A stretch of 64,000 bases of DNA, from positions 24,675,822 to 24,739,821 of the forward strand of contig NC_037598.1 of assembly GCF_003073045.1 (NCBI RefSeq). The letters are read 5' to 3'. Source of the stretch: Pomacea canaliculata (lineage: Eukaryota > Mollusca > Gastropoda > Architaenioglossa > Ampullariidae). Every line of letters starts with the position of its first letter. The stretch's first letter is position 1. The notes below the pieces were generated by a model, which saw only the letters and a list, made by a program, of their open reading frames with translations, did no database searches and had not been told where the DNA came from. Of this stretch, positions 14,001-26,722 are shown one piece after another. The position numbers were made by a program, and so were the translations under genes.

Positions 14001-14469
14001 GTGAAGATCAAGTAGTCCCCAAGAGACAGCGCCACCTATGTAAACGGTTTACCGTATCCTCAACCCCAAGTGCTCGTTAAAATTCTTTGGAAGGATGCAG
14101 TGCACAGTGCATGTCCCCACACGTGCATGCCATCCCTTCAGGTGCTTGGCAAAATGCTGGAACATGCATGTGAGACTACTTCTGTACCTGAGCTACCTGT
14201 GCTACCTACATTTATTTACCTCAAGTGTGCAAGAGTGTTTAAATTTATCGTGTTCGTAAAATATTTAGTAGAACTCGTGGGTTAGAATATCTTCAGTCTC
14301 CCTACAGCAGGCTGGCGAACTATCTACCTTGATTACTGGGCACAGCGATGCATTGTACAGGTGGTCTGCACTTTACACCTTGATTTATGTGTGGCAGTAA
14401 ACTGTTTAAATGGAATACTCAGTGTACACAAACAAGTGCATTCAAACACATACTGGCACTCACACATAC

Positions 14470-14521
14470 TGCACACACACACAGACAAACACAAACACAA
14501 ACACAAACACACAAACACACA
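14470..14521. repeat. ACA-rich simple repeat
   Basis: An imperfect CA / ACAAAC run. It generates overlapping His/Thr-rich frames that are not genes. Confidence 0.8.
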
Positions 14522-17500
14522 GAGGCGCACGCGCATGAAGACACGTCCACCCTGGCCAAGAGGCAGAGACTAACAAGACCTTGTTGATGACATTAGTGTT
14601 TGTGAGGAGGATGCAGACAGGAGAGCGCTGCAGGCGGATAAAGACAGCTCTGTGATGGGCGGGGGGTCACGTGACAGGCTGAGGGAGGGATTGGCAGTTT
14701 GAATGACCTTTCGATGGTTCATTACCAGCCTCCAGATGTCGCTGATGAAGTAGATGCGATACAAGCTGCGATATCTACCACAGTATTTATCTCCACGTAG
14801 TTTCTAAGTCTTTGCCCAGTATGTTGTTGTCATCTTTGTGTCTTCATTTTTCTCTCATCATCGGTCTCTATCTCTGTCATATTTCTTTTTTGATTAAGCA
14901 AAATTCTACTGGAATGTATTTACAGTCGATTAAGATGCGAGACAATGATATGCGATCAGTGATTAATGCTAATGTATTCAGCCGGTTGATATAGCGTTCT
15001 TGTAAGGCTATTTTTCAACATTTTTCAACTTAGTTTTTAGCTGTGTTAAAGTCCTCAGTGACTGACTTCTTACAAACTCCTCTCCGTGAGGCACAGCTTT
15101 AGAGCCTGTTTTATTACAAACTGCAAACGAACAGCCTCTGTTTCACACCTGTAAACCTGAAGTCAGATTTCAACAGTGTTGACTCCAGCAAGCTCACAGT
15201 TTTCCCCTGAAATGTAAATATTAGGATGTGATGCTGTCATGTATCATCACCTAATAATCTGATAGACTGGACGAGGGCTTTAGAGTGCTGTGGCCCACCC
15301 CATCAAATACAGAGACTCGGGTGTTGAGAATGAGTCAGCAGCAATCCAATCATCAGAGCGACCATCTTAGCATGCTTAATTTTGTTAATGTATCCTTAAA
15401 TCTGCATATCACCGAGGGGTGAGCATCATAGAGTATGAGTATCCTACTCATGGACAGAGGAACACATCTTCACGAATGTAGGTCCTAGTGGCCGCCTACG
15501 GACTGTAAATAACAGACCAACGCCCCATGCAAGCCGACACACGGAGGAATGTTTTCCAGCTGTTGTAAACTGTATAAAAACTTATATAAACTGTATAAAG
15601 CACCAGCTCCCGATTACAAGCATTTCTCTGATAGTTACATCTCCTGGCATATTATGTTTCATCATCATCGAGGAAAATTTCTGGGTAGAAGGTATAATCA
15701 TAGAAAAAATTACAATGAAGAAATAAAAATTGAAAGAAAAAAATTGTTAAAACGAATTAATAAATTGATAAAATGATAAAATAATAATAATAAAAAAAAC
15801 TATGAAAGGAAACAAACAAAGAAAAAAAGAGAAGAAAGATCTTCGCTGACCATCGATCAATGATTGGCCACTGGTTGCTGTAGCAACCATATCCTAAAGA
15901 CCCTATAATACAGAGACTGTCTACCGGAGATCATGTTTCTTACATCCGATAAGAAAACCAACATCTGCCTCCCGTCGCAGGGTTAATGTCCCCGACATGT
16001 CAGACAGGACCGCTGGACCGACATCCTCCACCTGCTCAGCGTCCCACCAGACTTGCTGTCCAATCAGCCTCGGGTCTCAGCGCCCGCTTCTAGATGCTTC
16101 CCTCCAGAGCCAGAGGTCGATAGAGAGAAGAAGGATGCATTCTGGACGACAGCAAATCCACTTGTTTGAACACTGAACAGGCAAATTGACAACCGACACC
16201 AATACCACAGGTTTGCAAAGCTCGATGGTATTACTGACACCTCTACAGATATTTGTTGTATGGAAGTAAAAACTGTTTAAACATAAACTGCTTTCTGTTA
16301 GGAATACGGGGAACTGGAATGGTTGCAAGCATGAGGTGGACGAATAATATTTTCTACGATAATGAATAGAGAGAAGGGTGAGGAAGAAAGAGAGTGATTA
16401 CAGTGTGACAGTAATCATCGGAGAATGCATGTGGTAAGTGTCAGAAAAATTTCCATTTAATAACCGAATTATACAACCACAGACTGGTGGAAGAGGAAGC
16501 TGTCAGCCGACACAGCCTGGATCCTCCATGGAGAATTACACTCCCTCGGAACGAAAAATCAAATACAAAAATTGTGGAGGAGCAGCAGAAGGGACTCTAC
16601 AGACGCAGCGCATCAAGCCACCGACATCAGTGATACACAGGACCGCAGGGGAGGCTGGGATACTCAGTAAAATGGTTGCCATCAACTTCTAGAAAAATAG
16701 AAATAGAGAGGAGGAGAGAGAGGAATGGTACAGTCTGTGAGGACTGAGTGGTGACACGCTTGAAGCTATAGAACAGTCTAGAAATGGTGATGAGTAAAGG
16801 TATCAGACATTTTGGATGGATTTTTAAAAATTCTAAAAAGTGGGTTAAAGATGCTGAAAGAATGTTTCCAAAGCAAAACCCAGAGAATAATAAAAACATC
16901 ATTAGTTTTACAGGGTGAGCAGGTCCCACTTGGTCTTTGACATTAAATTTGAATTTAAAGGTTTATACAGACCATTCTGAAGACCCTAGCAGGGGCTTAT
17001 TGCCTAAACATTGCCCACAGTCTAGTTGCCGTTGTGTATTTAGCACAGAGCTACGACCCCAGCAAAAGGTAGCTACCTCCTGTTGTATCCCCCATTTCCT
17101 GCTCCCCCATCAATCCAACACACACAGGCCACCGAGACGGTGTTGTCATAGCTACTATTTCTGTGTAGATGTATTTGTCTGTGATGCAAATAAGAAATAC
17201 AAGGGAGGACAAATTTTGTGACCAAATGGCTGAGACGGATTTTGGTTGACTTGGCAGGAGAGTACTTCCACCTTGATGTGATTTTGCATTTGGGAAAGGA
17301 GAAGGAATCTTTGCTTCCCGGGGCTTGTTTTACATCCTATCCTCCGTTTTTCCTTCGATGTCTTGTCCATGGAGCTCTTAAAAGGAGGGAAAAGCTAATA
17401 GGTTAATGTCATTAGCCAATTATCTGAATTAGCGGTTGATGGAAGTAGGGCGGGGAGTCCGGACAGCAAGGAGTGGACCCTTCCGCGAGAAAAAGAATAA

Positions 17501-19723
17501 ATAAATACTTGATTATTTTCTGTGAGACAAGCTGTCCTCATATAAACAGTCTCTCCAGTCTGACGACAAAAAAAGTTGGCGACTGGTTCTGTGAACTTCT
17601 CGTCCTCGCTGGCCTTGTCAGAGGTCAGAGATAAAGTGTTTTGTTGTCCTCTCAAGTTCAGCATGTGCTGAAACAACAAACAATCGGACCTTTGATGGCA
17701 AAGAAGCTGCGGCTTTCATTCACGAACCCGAAATGTGGTGTATATTCGTCTGTTAGCGACAGGACAGAAACCATGTCTGTGTTCTTGCAGGAAACCGTTA
17801 GCTATTCCCACTGCGTTTATTTGTTTTAAATTTTACTTCCACGATCTGACAATCACGATTTTTCCTAAAGAAGTCGGATGCACGAAGCCTTGCAAATTAA
17901 GTTCTAGACTTTTGTAACCGAGCAAAACACGACAGGACAGACTTAAACTATTTTATACATTCCAGGATTTGGAGGTGGAATTCCAGAAGCTGTTTATAGC
18001 TTCCTGCCTTGTCTCTTATAATAACTTAAACCTTTGATTTGTTTCTTGTACGACCTCATGGTCAGGTGGGCAAGAACGTCCTTCAATATCCGCTTTTTTG
18101 TTTTATTTTGAGACTGACATAGTCGAGGTGGCAGCCTGTTGTATAAGACCAAGACAGCAGCAGTTAGCAAGACTGATGGAGACATAAAACAAAGTGCACC
18201 GAGGTCTGTTACAAAGTACTTGATGAGAGTTAATGAGCTTACTTGAAACTCATTATCTCCACGGGTAAGTTGACATCATAACGATAACATATCAACGACC
18301 GTACTATTTTTTGTTCGTGCACAACTCTCATCTTCACATCACATGAACTCAGGACTTGGTGAAAAGGTCACAAGTCTAAGATTACAAAACCCAAGGTGGT
18401 AATGTTTGTTCCCTCTGTTCATGTTTGTTAATTTGCATCGTTAAGTACTTTTCTCTCTTTTCGTTAATTTTGCAACACGAAAAAGCGTTTTGTAGGTGAT
18501 CAGGTTCATGACTTGAAGGCTACCAGCTGACATTTCCATCAAACCAAAGAGTATTTAGTGTCTGCATTCTGTTATTCCTGATAGTTCACTGGTGTTTGTG
18601 CTCGGCCTCATTACAAATCAGTCATGAGCTTAGCGGTGAATGTTCATGAACAAATTACTGAAACTATTTTAAAAAAAATAAATTAGTTTTTTTCCCCTGA
18701 TTATTCCCTTCGCCATCACATAAATGGAAGAATTTATGCCGATGGCAATCTCTGGGCAGCGTCCCAATGTGTTTCCGGGAGACAAAGGACAAAGGGCCGA
18801 CCTTCTGGACTGAGTGGTTCCATCATTATTCATTCTGCGTGACGACGACGAGTAGTTGGCTGAAGGTTAGAGTTGAGCATAAAGGCAAACGATGAACGAA
18901 TAAACAACTTCCATTTCTCCATCATTTACTCATAAAGTCCAAGCTCTTCCGTAGACAGTTCACAGATGAAGAGAATGAATCGTCAGCCAAGCTCTGACAT
19001 TGTCCCAACAGCTTTTTGTCAGAACTAATGTTCTGTGGATGTCAGGTGTTCTAACAGATCAGTATACTGAATGTTCTGTGTACACAAGAACTGTAGCCAC
19101 TGGTGTAGTGTTGCTAGGTGTTCTGGTGTTGTGAACACTACTCAGTACTGTAGTGTCGTGTGCACAGAGTGCATGTAGTAGTGAGTCACAAACGTGGTTT
19201 GTTCTGTTGAGCTTTCCTCCGTTGCCACAGGTAACCCTTAACTAACCATGTTATCCACATGGCCACCAGACACCTGATATCTGTATGTGTGTGTGTTTAT
19301 TCTAGAATGAAAGAACCGGAAGTCTGGGATTCAGATTTGTTGACGATAGCGCCTTCCCCTGGAATATCTTTCTTTCTTGCCCTACTTCCTGCCACCATCA
19401 TAGATTCTGACCCAAGAGACACGTGATCAATCTGACAGTAACTAGCATGACACTTGAACAAGAAAAATTTTCGATCCTCTTTCGACAACTTCAATTTAGT
19501 AACCGGAAGCAATGGATGATTGGTCCAGACACTCACACTCCCCAACTCTTCATTTAATAAAAGTTTCTGGTTTCCCATACAGTGCTGGGTCAAATGACAC
19601 CAAGGCTACAACAGCTGTAACATCCAGTGCAAATAAGCAAAATCTATTTTATTATAATATAATTTATTTATATAGGATTAAGCAATCTTATACAACCACA
19701 TACGCGCGCACAGGGAAGAAGGT

Positions 19724-19771
19724 GACAGAGAAGCAGACAGACAAGCAGACAGACAAGCAGACAGAGAAGCA
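19724..19771. repeat. 12-bp tandem repeat, four units
   Basis: Four head-to-tail 12-mers of the form GACAGASAAGCA are present. The two inner units are identical to each other, as are the two outer ones. The array is related in sequence to the GACA array 350 bp to the right. Confidence 0.85.
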
Positions 19772-20122
19772 CTCAAAAGCTAACTCAGAAAATTTGAAGC
19801 CAGACGGGATTGTCGAGGCTGGTAACTACATCCCGAATTAAGCGCCAGACAGCAGCTGGTGGAGCTGAGTGAGCCTGTGTAAGCAGGGCTGTAGACCCAC
19901 TCAGCTCTCTGTCCGCCCGCCAGGACCACAAGCGTTGAGCTCACCAACGGCGGACCTGCGCAAAGCCGCTTAAGGACGAGGACATCGATTGCTGGTCGAG
20001 TTCGCAATGAATGGTAAGCTAGCGAGCGAGCTCAGGAAATTGGAAATATAATAGGGATAGTTTCTTTCTTTCTTTTTTAAAATCCCTGCGTGAAGTTTTC
20101 TGTGAGGCTTAGAGGCTGATTA

Positions 20123-20123
<1 letters not shown>

Positions 20124-20201
<78 letters not shown>
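20124..20201. repeat. (GACA)n microsatellite
   Basis: A pure tetranucleotide array of about 19 units. Confidence 0.95.
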
Positions 20202-20300
20202 AATTTGATGCTTGAATAACCGGGCTCACAAATTATGGAAATTGCAAGAGTCGTTAATAGTGAACTAATTACTATAAACGACAGAGAGCGACATGGACAG

Positions 20301-20348
20301 AGAGACAGAAGAGGGGAGACAAACAGAGACAGAAGAGGGGAGACAAAC
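20301..20348. repeat. 24-bp perfect tandem duplication
   Basis: Two identical adjacent 24-bp units starting AGAGACAGAAGAGGGG. It lies 100 bp right of the GACA array in the same purine-rich tract. Confidence 0.9.
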
Positions 20349-20349
20349 A

Positions 20350-22496
20350 TGGTCGTAAAGCACATGTTATTCAAGATCCTTTCATCGTCCTGTCTGCCTC
20401 CACCCACTTTCACTCATCCTTACCCTCCTACATGTTGATGCCAATTCACTTTCTTCATTTTGTGTCACGTGCACGGCATACACCTGAACAGGTGCGTGAC
20501 GGATCCTCCCGCAAACAGTTTTCTGACATCACCGCGATAAAGCCTTTCTCACCAGGCCTCCGGTAAAAAAAAAAAATAAAGAAATAAAACTGAGTATCAT
20601 TAAACCTAATTCCTTTCCTTATTAGATTCTTTAAATTCTTCCTTATTATTCTCTCCCGTCAGTAGGTAAGTATTCAACTTACCTGTGCATTCAGTTTGTT
20701 TAGGCCGTTTGGATAATAGTTACAAGCTCTCTGTTTTCAGCTTTACGAGTGAAGCATCACGTGGTTTTATTTAATGACTAAACGATCATGGAGAGAGTGT
20801 TTGTCTCTTCCTCCTTCGTATTTTATCCTCTCTCCCTCTCCCTGCCTAGCCTACTCTCGTCCCATCTCTCCTTCCCGGATCCCACCATCTAAAGTTTAAA
20901 CAATTTTTAAGAGTTGAGCTGGCATCTTCAGTGGCAAGAGCGTTACCAGGTAAATGTTTACAGATTTTCACGACTTCTTTAAGTTTGTTTTAGTTAGTGC
21001 CACAAATAATCTTTGAATGGATTCTCATTACAAACTGTGAGGAGCCGAAATTATTTCTTAAGCACGTAAAGTCTGACATGTTTCTACAAAATTCGGAAGA
21101 CTATCTCTCACCCGACTCCACCCTAGAAACCCTGATATCTATCTTATCCTGGAAACCCTTTGCTGTTTATTTGTTCTTATTTATTTAATGCGCAATGAGA
21201 TCAAGTAGTCTTGTTTTTTTTCCTAATAACATCAGTATGCATTGTAAAAGGTGAAAGTGGAGACGAAGTTTGTCCAGAAACACCTCATTAACATACGATT
21301 CCATTGGCTGTTGCCTCGACAACATGGACATCTCCATGTACAATCCTGACATCTGTGTTGTTGGCCTTGACCTGTGAAGGTGATATGAGAATGAAAATAT
21401 GGTGTTCACCCAGATTCTGGAAAACAGTTTCTCACTGAGCTGTATTTAGGATGAAAAAAGAATTTTGTACCGCAGTAGACCTTTAACTCAGCCCACTTTG
21501 CGCCCTCGCGGCTGTCAGCGATAATCAGCAGCTGGAAACCTGAGGCCATTTCTCACCTTCTCTGGAACTGCTTGTTATAAATGGCAGCCTTGTCCTCTCG
21601 TCCTACTACTGTCTCTGTAGTTTGTACCAGACAGCGACAGTTTGTACAATTCAATTTTCATTCACAACTCATTTGTATTCTCGCACATTAACACACAGAT
21701 AATTATACGCGAGGACATATCAGAAAAGGCTGAAAGGTTGCACACACACTTGCACACCTGTATAATACCTTTGAGAGAGAGAGAGACAGAAGGCGTGTGT
21801 ATGATGTGATGTGACCTTTGACCTGTCATGCTTTATCTCATGCTGCTAATATCACGAAATCTCTATTTGCTCTCAAAACTAGCTTGTAGCCACTACTCTC
21901 TATTGTCCTCTGCCCCCACACACTTCCATCACATCTTTTATCACCGTGAGTCTCTCCCGCCTTCTCCTCAATATCCTGCTGTTGCTCACACGTGCTCTAA
22001 CAAAACACTCGAGAAAATGTCAGAGTCCAGATGTTTAGCTTCACCCTTGATATTTTGTTTTGAATGAGCATGAATGTTTGCAGTTTCTAGGCGGGAAAGG
22101 GGAAAAACATTTCCCAGTGTTTTTCAATTAAGCTTTCAGACAAAGTAGTAAAAACCGCTAAGAACAGGGGAAGACAACTGTTCTGATTGTAACTGACTTA
22201 CAACTCACATACCTCCTACATCAGAAGATGGAGGCTCAGTAAAATGGTTAATAACAGTTTTATATTTAAAGACTGATTTAACTAGCAAAGTATCGTCGAC
22301 CAAGTCTGGCAAAATCGTTAGGGAAGCTCACAGAAAATCAATGTTTAAACTTTGTGGACATTGGAACTTTGGCTAACATGGTGAGAACGGTCCAGAATAT
22401 TCTGTCAATACGTTTGACAAGACAATGGAACTTTAGAGCAAGGGAGGTATGAAGACTCTCTACTCGTAAACATTTTAAACATTGAAATTTCACTGT
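20350..22496. other. Gene-free stretch, possible USP intron
   Basis: This would be intron 1 of the minus-strand USP gene that starts at 22.64 kb. I see no convincing second exon here. One candidate acceptor near 21.09 kb was considered and rejected. A short GA run lies near 21.78 kb. Confidence 0.4.
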
Positions 22497-22560
22497 ACTC
22501 ACATGTAAACATAAACACTCACTCTACTCACATGTAAACAAGAAACCTCACTCTACTCAC
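22497..22560 (-). repeat. 29-bp repeat carrying duplicated 5' splice sites
   Basis: Read on the minus strand, the start of this USP intron holds two full 29-bp units and the start of a third. Each begins with a strong donor context (ATGTGAGTA). The GT dinucleotides are at 22560-22559, 22531-22530 and 22502-22501, exactly 29 bp apart. The first is the donor that fits the exon phase. Use of the others would read through an in-frame TAG just after the first donor. Confidence 0.8.
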
Positions 22561-22642
22561 ATTTAAAGGTGAACTCGCTGTACTCGCTCTGGTCCACGGC
22601 CAGCACCACATTGAAGGGGGCGCCCTGAGCGCTGGTAGACAT
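22561..22642 (-). CDS. Universal stress protein, first coding exon (partial gene)
   Basis: The exon encodes 27 residues from an ATG at 22642, which has a purine at -3, and ends in phase 1 at a GTGAGT donor. The core NVVLAVDQSEYSEF is the first beta strand and nucleotide-binding loop of the USP fold, in which the Asp after the strand contacts ATP in ATP-binding members. The exon ends at the same place and phase as exon 1 of the USP gene at 55.15 kb, and the phase matches exon 2 of the gene at 63.3 kb. The frame stays open upstream of the ATG to about 22741, with an in-frame stop further up, so a non-ATG or upstream-exon start is possible but not needed. No second to fourth exon was found between here and position 1. 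They may lie beyond the left edge (intron 1 of the 55 kb gene is 7 kb) or the exon may be orphaned. Family assignment rests on the motif alone. Confidence 0.7.
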
Positions 22643-22739
22643 CCTGAACGTCAGCGACCGAATGGTGTCGGGCAGGTCGATGATGTTGTCGGTGCCGTCG
22701 CCTGCCGTCACTTTGTTGACCTTCTGTCTTCTCTTTTTC

Positions 22740-23130
22740 AACCCTCGCTCAGGAGTTTAGTCGTCCGCTTGAGGAGCGGGGTGTGTGCGGCACACACGCA
22801 CGAGCCTGGGTGCACGTCAATGCACGCGCACGGCTGCAGGCTGGCGAGATAAGCCCCGCGCGCATGCGCCAGCCTCTCCAAACTTTTCTCTTCTCCCCAC
22901 CCCCTGGTCCCCTGCCATCCACCCCGCCGCGAGCTGTGGTCGACCCCCGCCTTGATCATGGCCACCCTTACATCTCCTCCTCTCCACCCACCACTGCGTG
23001 CATCCAACATCCAGTCTCACCCTCACGTGCAGTTCAAGGTCGTGGCTGCTGACGTCATCAAGATGCTGCTGCTGCTCGACACCAGGAAGTCTCACGACTA
23101 GTCTCCCCTTTTCCATCTCTCCTGTCAAAC
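22740..23130 (-). promoter_or_regulatory. GC-rich probable promoter of the left USP gene
   Basis: Compared with its surroundings, this stretch directly upstream of the USP first exon is rich in C, G and CpG. It contains overlapping open frames in both directions, a usual by-product of GC-rich DNA. I could not place a TATA box or initiator with confidence, so promoter function is inferred from position and composition. Confidence 0.35.
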
Positions 23131-26100
23131 ACTAAACAACCCAAGATGATGTTTGGCACATCAGATCGCTCAGAAGCTGGTAGGACTGGGTACAGGGAGG
23201 GGGATAAGGGACTGCGTGGTGACCTCCTCTCCACCAGCGACGATAGCAGCGGCCGGTAGTTGTTGCTGTAGTCGTCTCTTCAAGCTGATCGATGGTCTTT
23301 AAGAATCCGGATTCTGTCTCGCTCCAGCACGTGTACAAGGTACAAGGTACCCAGCTGCAGGGAGGTGGGTGAGCAGGTGGTGGGGTAGCACTAAGCTCAG
23401 GAAAGCCCTTGGCATGGTGTAGGAAGTGGTTGGGAGGATGTTCTGAGATAGTTGTCATCAAAACAAACCCGAAGAAAGCTACCACAATCAATCTGGATTG
23501 TAACAAGATGGACTAAAAATACAAGAGGATTTCTCCAAACAACAATACTCAACTGCTATTGAGACACAAGAGGCTGTCCACTTCATACAATGTTCACACC
23601 ACAGCGAAGACAATGTCCATCCAAACTGTTCTCTACGATATATTCGTCAATATAGAGTCTATTCTATGATACAATATTGCACACACAAGATAATGTGCAA
23701 CCCACGTATGTTGTCGGTGTAGTGTTGTATTCACACAATATTTAGCACAGACAAGATGTACACACGACTGTCCGTTGTTGTACCACCAGCGACCCCGATG
23801 ACCTAACTGCTGAGCTGAGTGAAAGTTTTACGAATCCTGATAACATTTCATTGCAGTCACTTAAACCCTCGCCTGCTGATCACAGATTTCTATCGTCTGT
23901 GTACATCTGTGGCCGGGGCAAGCGTTTAACTTATTGTCCTGAATACAATGGTTCCTCCAGTCGATGTTTTGGTTTTGTAGACAATCATGGCGTCACGTGT
24001 CGCGGTCCTTTGTCCTGGGCGGTGAGGACAGGAGGAGTGAAAGGCCGAACATGAGTTTTGCCTCTAGCATATTGGACTAACCTAAACAATTACAACTATC
24101 CAAGCTTATCTTTCCACAAAACAAGGGTGACTGGGATAGCTTTCATTTAAACATTTGTTGGATCCTGACTTCTATGTCCTTGACCTCGCGCTGTGCATGA
24201 CCCTTGTGAACCTGTATTGAGAACGGAAATGTGGTATTTACCCACACATGTGGAAACAGTATTGTGAAAGGAAAATTTCCCAATCACTTTGGAAAATTAT
24301 TCCCTTATTTCTTTAATGTACCCTGTTGGTCTCACTGGAAACTAGTTCTCAGCCAGTCAGCTGTCTCGACCTTCAGGCAACAGCCGGTCGGCTCCCACAG
24401 GACGTGGATGAAATATTTTACAATCTTGACCTTAGTTCCTGACCTATGTTTGAAGAGGAGTTCTAATTTAAGAATGAAGCTGGAATCGCAGATCTTTGTA
24501 AACCAGATTTCCACTGGGAAGGACTGTTGTGTAAACATGGCCTAAATGTCCGGCCCATGCAGACTCAAATGCGGACCCAAAATGCGACACGAGTGCGGAC
24601 AACCGAGTGCTAATTAAGACTACTAATTGCATAAGAAGCAATCAGCTGTACAAGGTTTCTAGTGTCAACAATAGGCCAGCCATCGACTTGTAAACCTTGC
24701 CTGTAAGACCCTGTACCCTCGCTTGCAAGTGACATGAATTAGGGTCAAGAGGTCACGAGCGTTAATGTCGCGGTTACCTCGCTGATTGACTTTGTAATGT
24801 CTGTTGATGTTATTTTACATTTTCATTGCACATCTGGACATGACACCACAGTCGAGACTAGCAGCAGAACATTCTACATGGACTCTCTTCATTACATCAT
24901 AGAAATGAAGAGATTAGGTGCGTGTTGTAACTTCGCAATTGATTGATTGATTGATCGATCTGTGCTGAGATTGACTGTGTTGTTGTGTGGTGTACTGTGT
25001 GACCTCTGTGGGTCCCAAGCAGCAAGGAAGTGTAAACAAACAGTTACAGTCGCCCTGTAACACGGAAATGGATATCAGTAAACAACAAAGAGTTAGTCAC
25101 CTGGGCGAACCCAGTCAAGTCGCCATCTTTCCTACTAAAGACAACTCATGTTCTTGCAGTTCATTGCGCCATCTGCTCGGGTGTGTTTGAGGACCTCAGT
25201 GAGACCCTCGGCCATCTGTATCCGTGGCGACTGCGACAGATGGAAACTTTATTGCCGTTACTGGCTGGAGCCTCTTGGCTTGTTAAGGAAAGTGCTTAGC
25301 GGTTGGTTTGAAGATAATATTTTATTCTTATCTTGTGGGTCGCCATCGTGGAATTCTCAAGCGTTCGTGCTCTCAGACACGCACACAGACCTACACACAT
25401 ACTTACAGCCGATGCACATATATACACAAATGTGCTCGACATGTACATACGCGCGTGCAACCACATACGGGCAACCACATACACGAACGCATGTACGCAT
25501 TTACACACAGGTTGATACATATACACACTCACACACATAAACCCATACACACACACAAACAAAGCACACGTACACACACCCACACTGACACAGATAACGC
25601 AAGGTAGATGCCACGAATATTTTTATCTCCTTTACTTTCGCTTTTATTTGAAACAGATGTTTGATCACCAGCCTTGAACCTTTTACATTTCTAAGCTGTA
25701 AAAGGGGCTGAGACGTGTTCACGGACCCTATTTACAAGAAGCTATGTTGGATTCTGTCATTGCATTATTATATTCACCACGAGAGGTGTGATCAGTGCGC
25801 AATCTGTGCGGGCGCCAGGCTACGGGAGCGGCGACCAGTTGCTAAGTGCGTGCCACCAACACACTGCGGCGAAGACTGTCAAGCTTAAGCTAATGATTAG
25901 TTAATGATCAGTGGGTGTGACTGCACCACGAGATAAACAAGGCTGAGAGTGTGAAGGGGTCTGTGAGGCTGGGGTCGACTGGCGCCATGTCGCCCCACCT
26001 GCACCGCGGCACCGAGCAGCACGTGCACAAACCCGTCGTCTGCTTGTGAAAACACTGCCACAGTCTTTTTTTTTAATTTTAGGAACGATGGAAAATCCAT

Positions 26101-26560
26101 TAGCTGTGTCCGCTGTCCAGAAAAGCTAGGGCAGTGTTAAATTTTATATATTAAAAAAGTATTTCTTAAAGAAATCTGTACTCGATGCTCCATGTTCCGC
26201 GCATGCGTAGTTATTCGCTTTTTTTCTGTCTTTATTTACTGCCGCAAAAACTCAAAGTTCTTAAAAAGAAATAAAAAAAGTACTTCAAACCTTTGAGCAA
26301 CAAAGTGTAAATACAACCGCAATTACACAGAAACATCAACACACGTGTGTTTAACACGCTGTTGATACTCTTACACCGGAAATGGTGAGTCACCACGTGA
26401 CTGTAGCACCGGAGCGAGTCGTATGCATCACAACTGAAATATTTGTCAGAAAGAAAAGCTTCATTCATGGCGCAGGCGCTCGGCAATTCGAAAAGCCTGA
26501 GACGACAAAGTGAGGTGGCGAGAAAGTTCGTGTACAGACACCCCGACAGCCTGACAGGAG
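23131..26560. other. Gene-free interval between USP and SHFL-like loci
   Basis: A TTGA run lies at about 24.94 kb and a long degenerate CA-rich tract at about 25.38-25.59 kb. A CpG-rich patch at 25.78-26.06 kb has an exon-like minus-strand segment, but its product is not recognisable. The interval separates a minus-strand USP exon from the plus-strand SHFL-like array, so it must hold two divergent promoters. Confidence 0.4.
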
Positions 26561-26569
26561 GAAGAGAAA

Positions 26570-26577
26570 ATATATAA
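26570..26577 (+). promoter_or_regulatory. TATA-like box of SHFL-like copy A
   Basis: A TATATAA motif lies about 150 bp upstream of the copy A start codon, which would place transcription start near 26.60 kb. The sequence after it (GGCAGACAACTCTC near 26.60 kb) is matched upstream of copy C by GGCAAACAACTCTC near 37.40 kb, so this block is conserved between paralogues. No experimental support. Confidence 0.4.
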
Positions 26578-26700
26578 CAGCATTTTCAACACCTACCAAC
26601 GGCAGACAACTCTCCTGTCGTTATTTTGTCGCGACTCGGGACTTCCGGCGGGAGAGCAGCAGGGGAAAGTAACCCACACCGACCTCCTGTAATCGGTAAA

Positions 26701-26715
26701 GATAATCGCACAGAC
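26701..26715 (+). promoter_or_regulatory. Conserved 15-bp box before the ATG, copy A
   Basis: GATAATCGCACAGAC lies just upstream of the copy A start codon. Near-identical 15-mers sit at the same place before copies B and C. Being so close to the ATG, it is probably 5' UTR or core promoter sequence. Function unknown. Confidence 0.6.
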
Positions 26716-26722
26716 TACACAA

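Larger units (their letters stand above)
7801..19720. other. Gene-free stretch with scattered repeats
   Basis: No frame here shows a recognisable domain or a chain of exon-like segments with splice sites. I specifically looked on the minus strand for the missing later exons of the USP gene whose first exon is at 22.6 kb and did not find them. CA/CT runs occur near 8.03-8.07 kb, an AAAAT run near 9.82 kb and an ACA-rich run near 14.47-14.52 kb. Unrecognised short exons may still be present. Confidence 0.4.

Noticed and set aside
14655-14700. Another GGGTCACGTG sequence in a USP-like frame
   Set aside because: The conserved residues around it are missing and the frame stops soon after. It is a chance match, probably to a CACGTG E-box.
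21010-21090. Possible second exon of the left USP gene on the minus strand
   Set aside because: The acceptor and phase fit, but the translation lacks the strand ending in H-C or F-C and no donor follows in frame.
25376-25590. Long Thr/His and Val/Cys-rich frames
   Set aside because: They are translations of a degenerate CA-rich tract.
26467-26577. A 36-codon frame starting MAQALGNSK upstream of copy A
   Set aside because: It overlaps the likely TATA box, so it is probably not in the transcript. Its product is not recognisable.
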